A stretch of 5,509 nt of DNA, taken from NCBI GenBank assembly GCA_030042765.1, contig JASHZA010000243.1, positions 1 through 5,509 on the forward strand, written 5' to 3'. Numbering within the stretch: position 1 is the first letter of the stretch; every line of letters begins with the position of its first letter. Positions 5,334 to 5,509 of the stretch are shown here, one piece after another. This stretch comes from Candidatus Binataceae bacterium. GTDB lineage: Bacteria > Desulfobacterota > Binatia > Binatales > Binataceae. The notes beneath the pieces are model-generated. The model saw only the letters and a program-made list of their open reading frames with translations. It was not told the origin of the DNA and did no database searches. Both the position numbers and the translations under genes were made by a program.

Positions 5334-5509
5334 ATGAAACAGCCGCCAGTCTATATCCTGGGCGGGGCCCAAAGCGATTTCGCCCGCAACTGGACCAAGG
5401 AAGGCAAGCACTTCGTCGCCGTGATGGGCGAGATGGTTGCCGACGCGCTCGAGACCACTCAAATCGAGCCGCGCGAAGTCGAGACCGCGCACGTCGGCAA
5501 TTTTGCCGC
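5334..5509 (+). CDS. thiolase-family protein (acetyl-CoA acetyltransferase-like), N-terminal part only
   Basis: 58 complete codons are visible before the window ends. The start MKQPPVYILGGAQSDFARNW resembles the first strand and loop of thiolase-superfamily proteins. The stretch FVAVMGEMVADALETTQIEPREVETAHVGNFA matches the following helix (usually with a run such as A...AL...G/I...VD) and the second strand, which ends in GNF. The loop reads GGAQSDF where classic degradative thiolases have an A-R-T-P/A motif. This places it in the divergent, SCP2-thiolase-like branch rather than with FadA or PhaA. The catalytic Cys, His and second Cys lie outside the window, so activity cannot be judged. It should act after the 3-hydroxyacyl-CoA dehydrogenase, cleaving 3-oxoacyl-CoA with CoA, but members of this branch may also acylate or condense. 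ATG 5334 is the only start in this frame after the upstream stop and has a strong AGGAG. Confidence 0.85.
   Translation, partial: MKQPPVYILGGAQSDFARNWTKEGKHFVAVMGEMVADALETTQIEPREVETAHVGNFA

Noticed and set aside
3342..5492. A 716-codon open frame on the - strand, opposite zwf, the dehydrogenase and the thiolase start
   Set aside because: It is codon-aligned antisense to three genes that all share one frame. It stays open because the sense codons TTA, CTA and TCA, whose complements are stops, are rare in GC-rich genes. The translation shows no recognisable domain, while the sense proteins have full family motifs.

Overview
The window is GC-rich bacterial chromosomal DNA with tightly packed genes and short intergenic gaps. 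It holds no RNA gene, mobile element or CRISPR array that I can recognise. The mix of a DUF72 protein, a glutathione S-transferase (GST)-fold protein, a VanZ-like membrane protein, glucose-6-phosphate dehydrogenase and a beta-oxidation-type dehydrogenase/thiolase pair suggests an aerobic, free-living GC-rich Gram-negative lineage. An uncultured deltaproteobacterial or Binatota-like organism is one guess, but the sequence cannot settle the taxonomy.

Left part (1-1781, + strand). The window opens with the last 39 codons of a gene that resembles an alpha/beta-hydrolase C-terminus. A DUF72 (YecE-like) gene at 192-1099 follows. Its reading frame is broken by a one-base loss near position 665-671, with both halves otherwise intact. 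Ten bases later comes an intact gene for a GST-fold protein with an SPFC active-site motif (1110-1781).

Middle (1811-2495). A VanZ-like membrane protein is encoded on the - strand, convergent with the GST gene and divergent from the right-hand operon. The 244-base gap between the VanZ start and zwf carries a strong 29-base inverted repeat and a perfect TATAAT box. The box lies so close to the zwf ATG that the transcript is probably leaderless.

Right part (2496-5509, + strand). Three genes appear to form one operon: zwf (glucose-6-phosphate dehydrogenase), a stand-alone 3-hydroxyacyl-CoA dehydrogenase with a GTG start, and the N-terminus of a thiolase-family protein cut by the window edge. 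The gaps are 12 bases each. The last two genes would carry out consecutive steps of acyl-CoA breakdown (oxidation of 3-hydroxyacyl-CoA, then thiolytic cleavage). The zwf product makes NADPH and feeds the pentose phosphate or Entner-Doudoroff route.

Most of the window is ordinary metabolism. The points most worth a second look are the frameshifted DUF72 gene, the mixed start signals (leaderless or SD-less starts beside a strong SD), the inverted repeat upstream of zwf, and the pairing of zwf with fatty-acid genes. I did not find a new defence, mobile or regulatory system.
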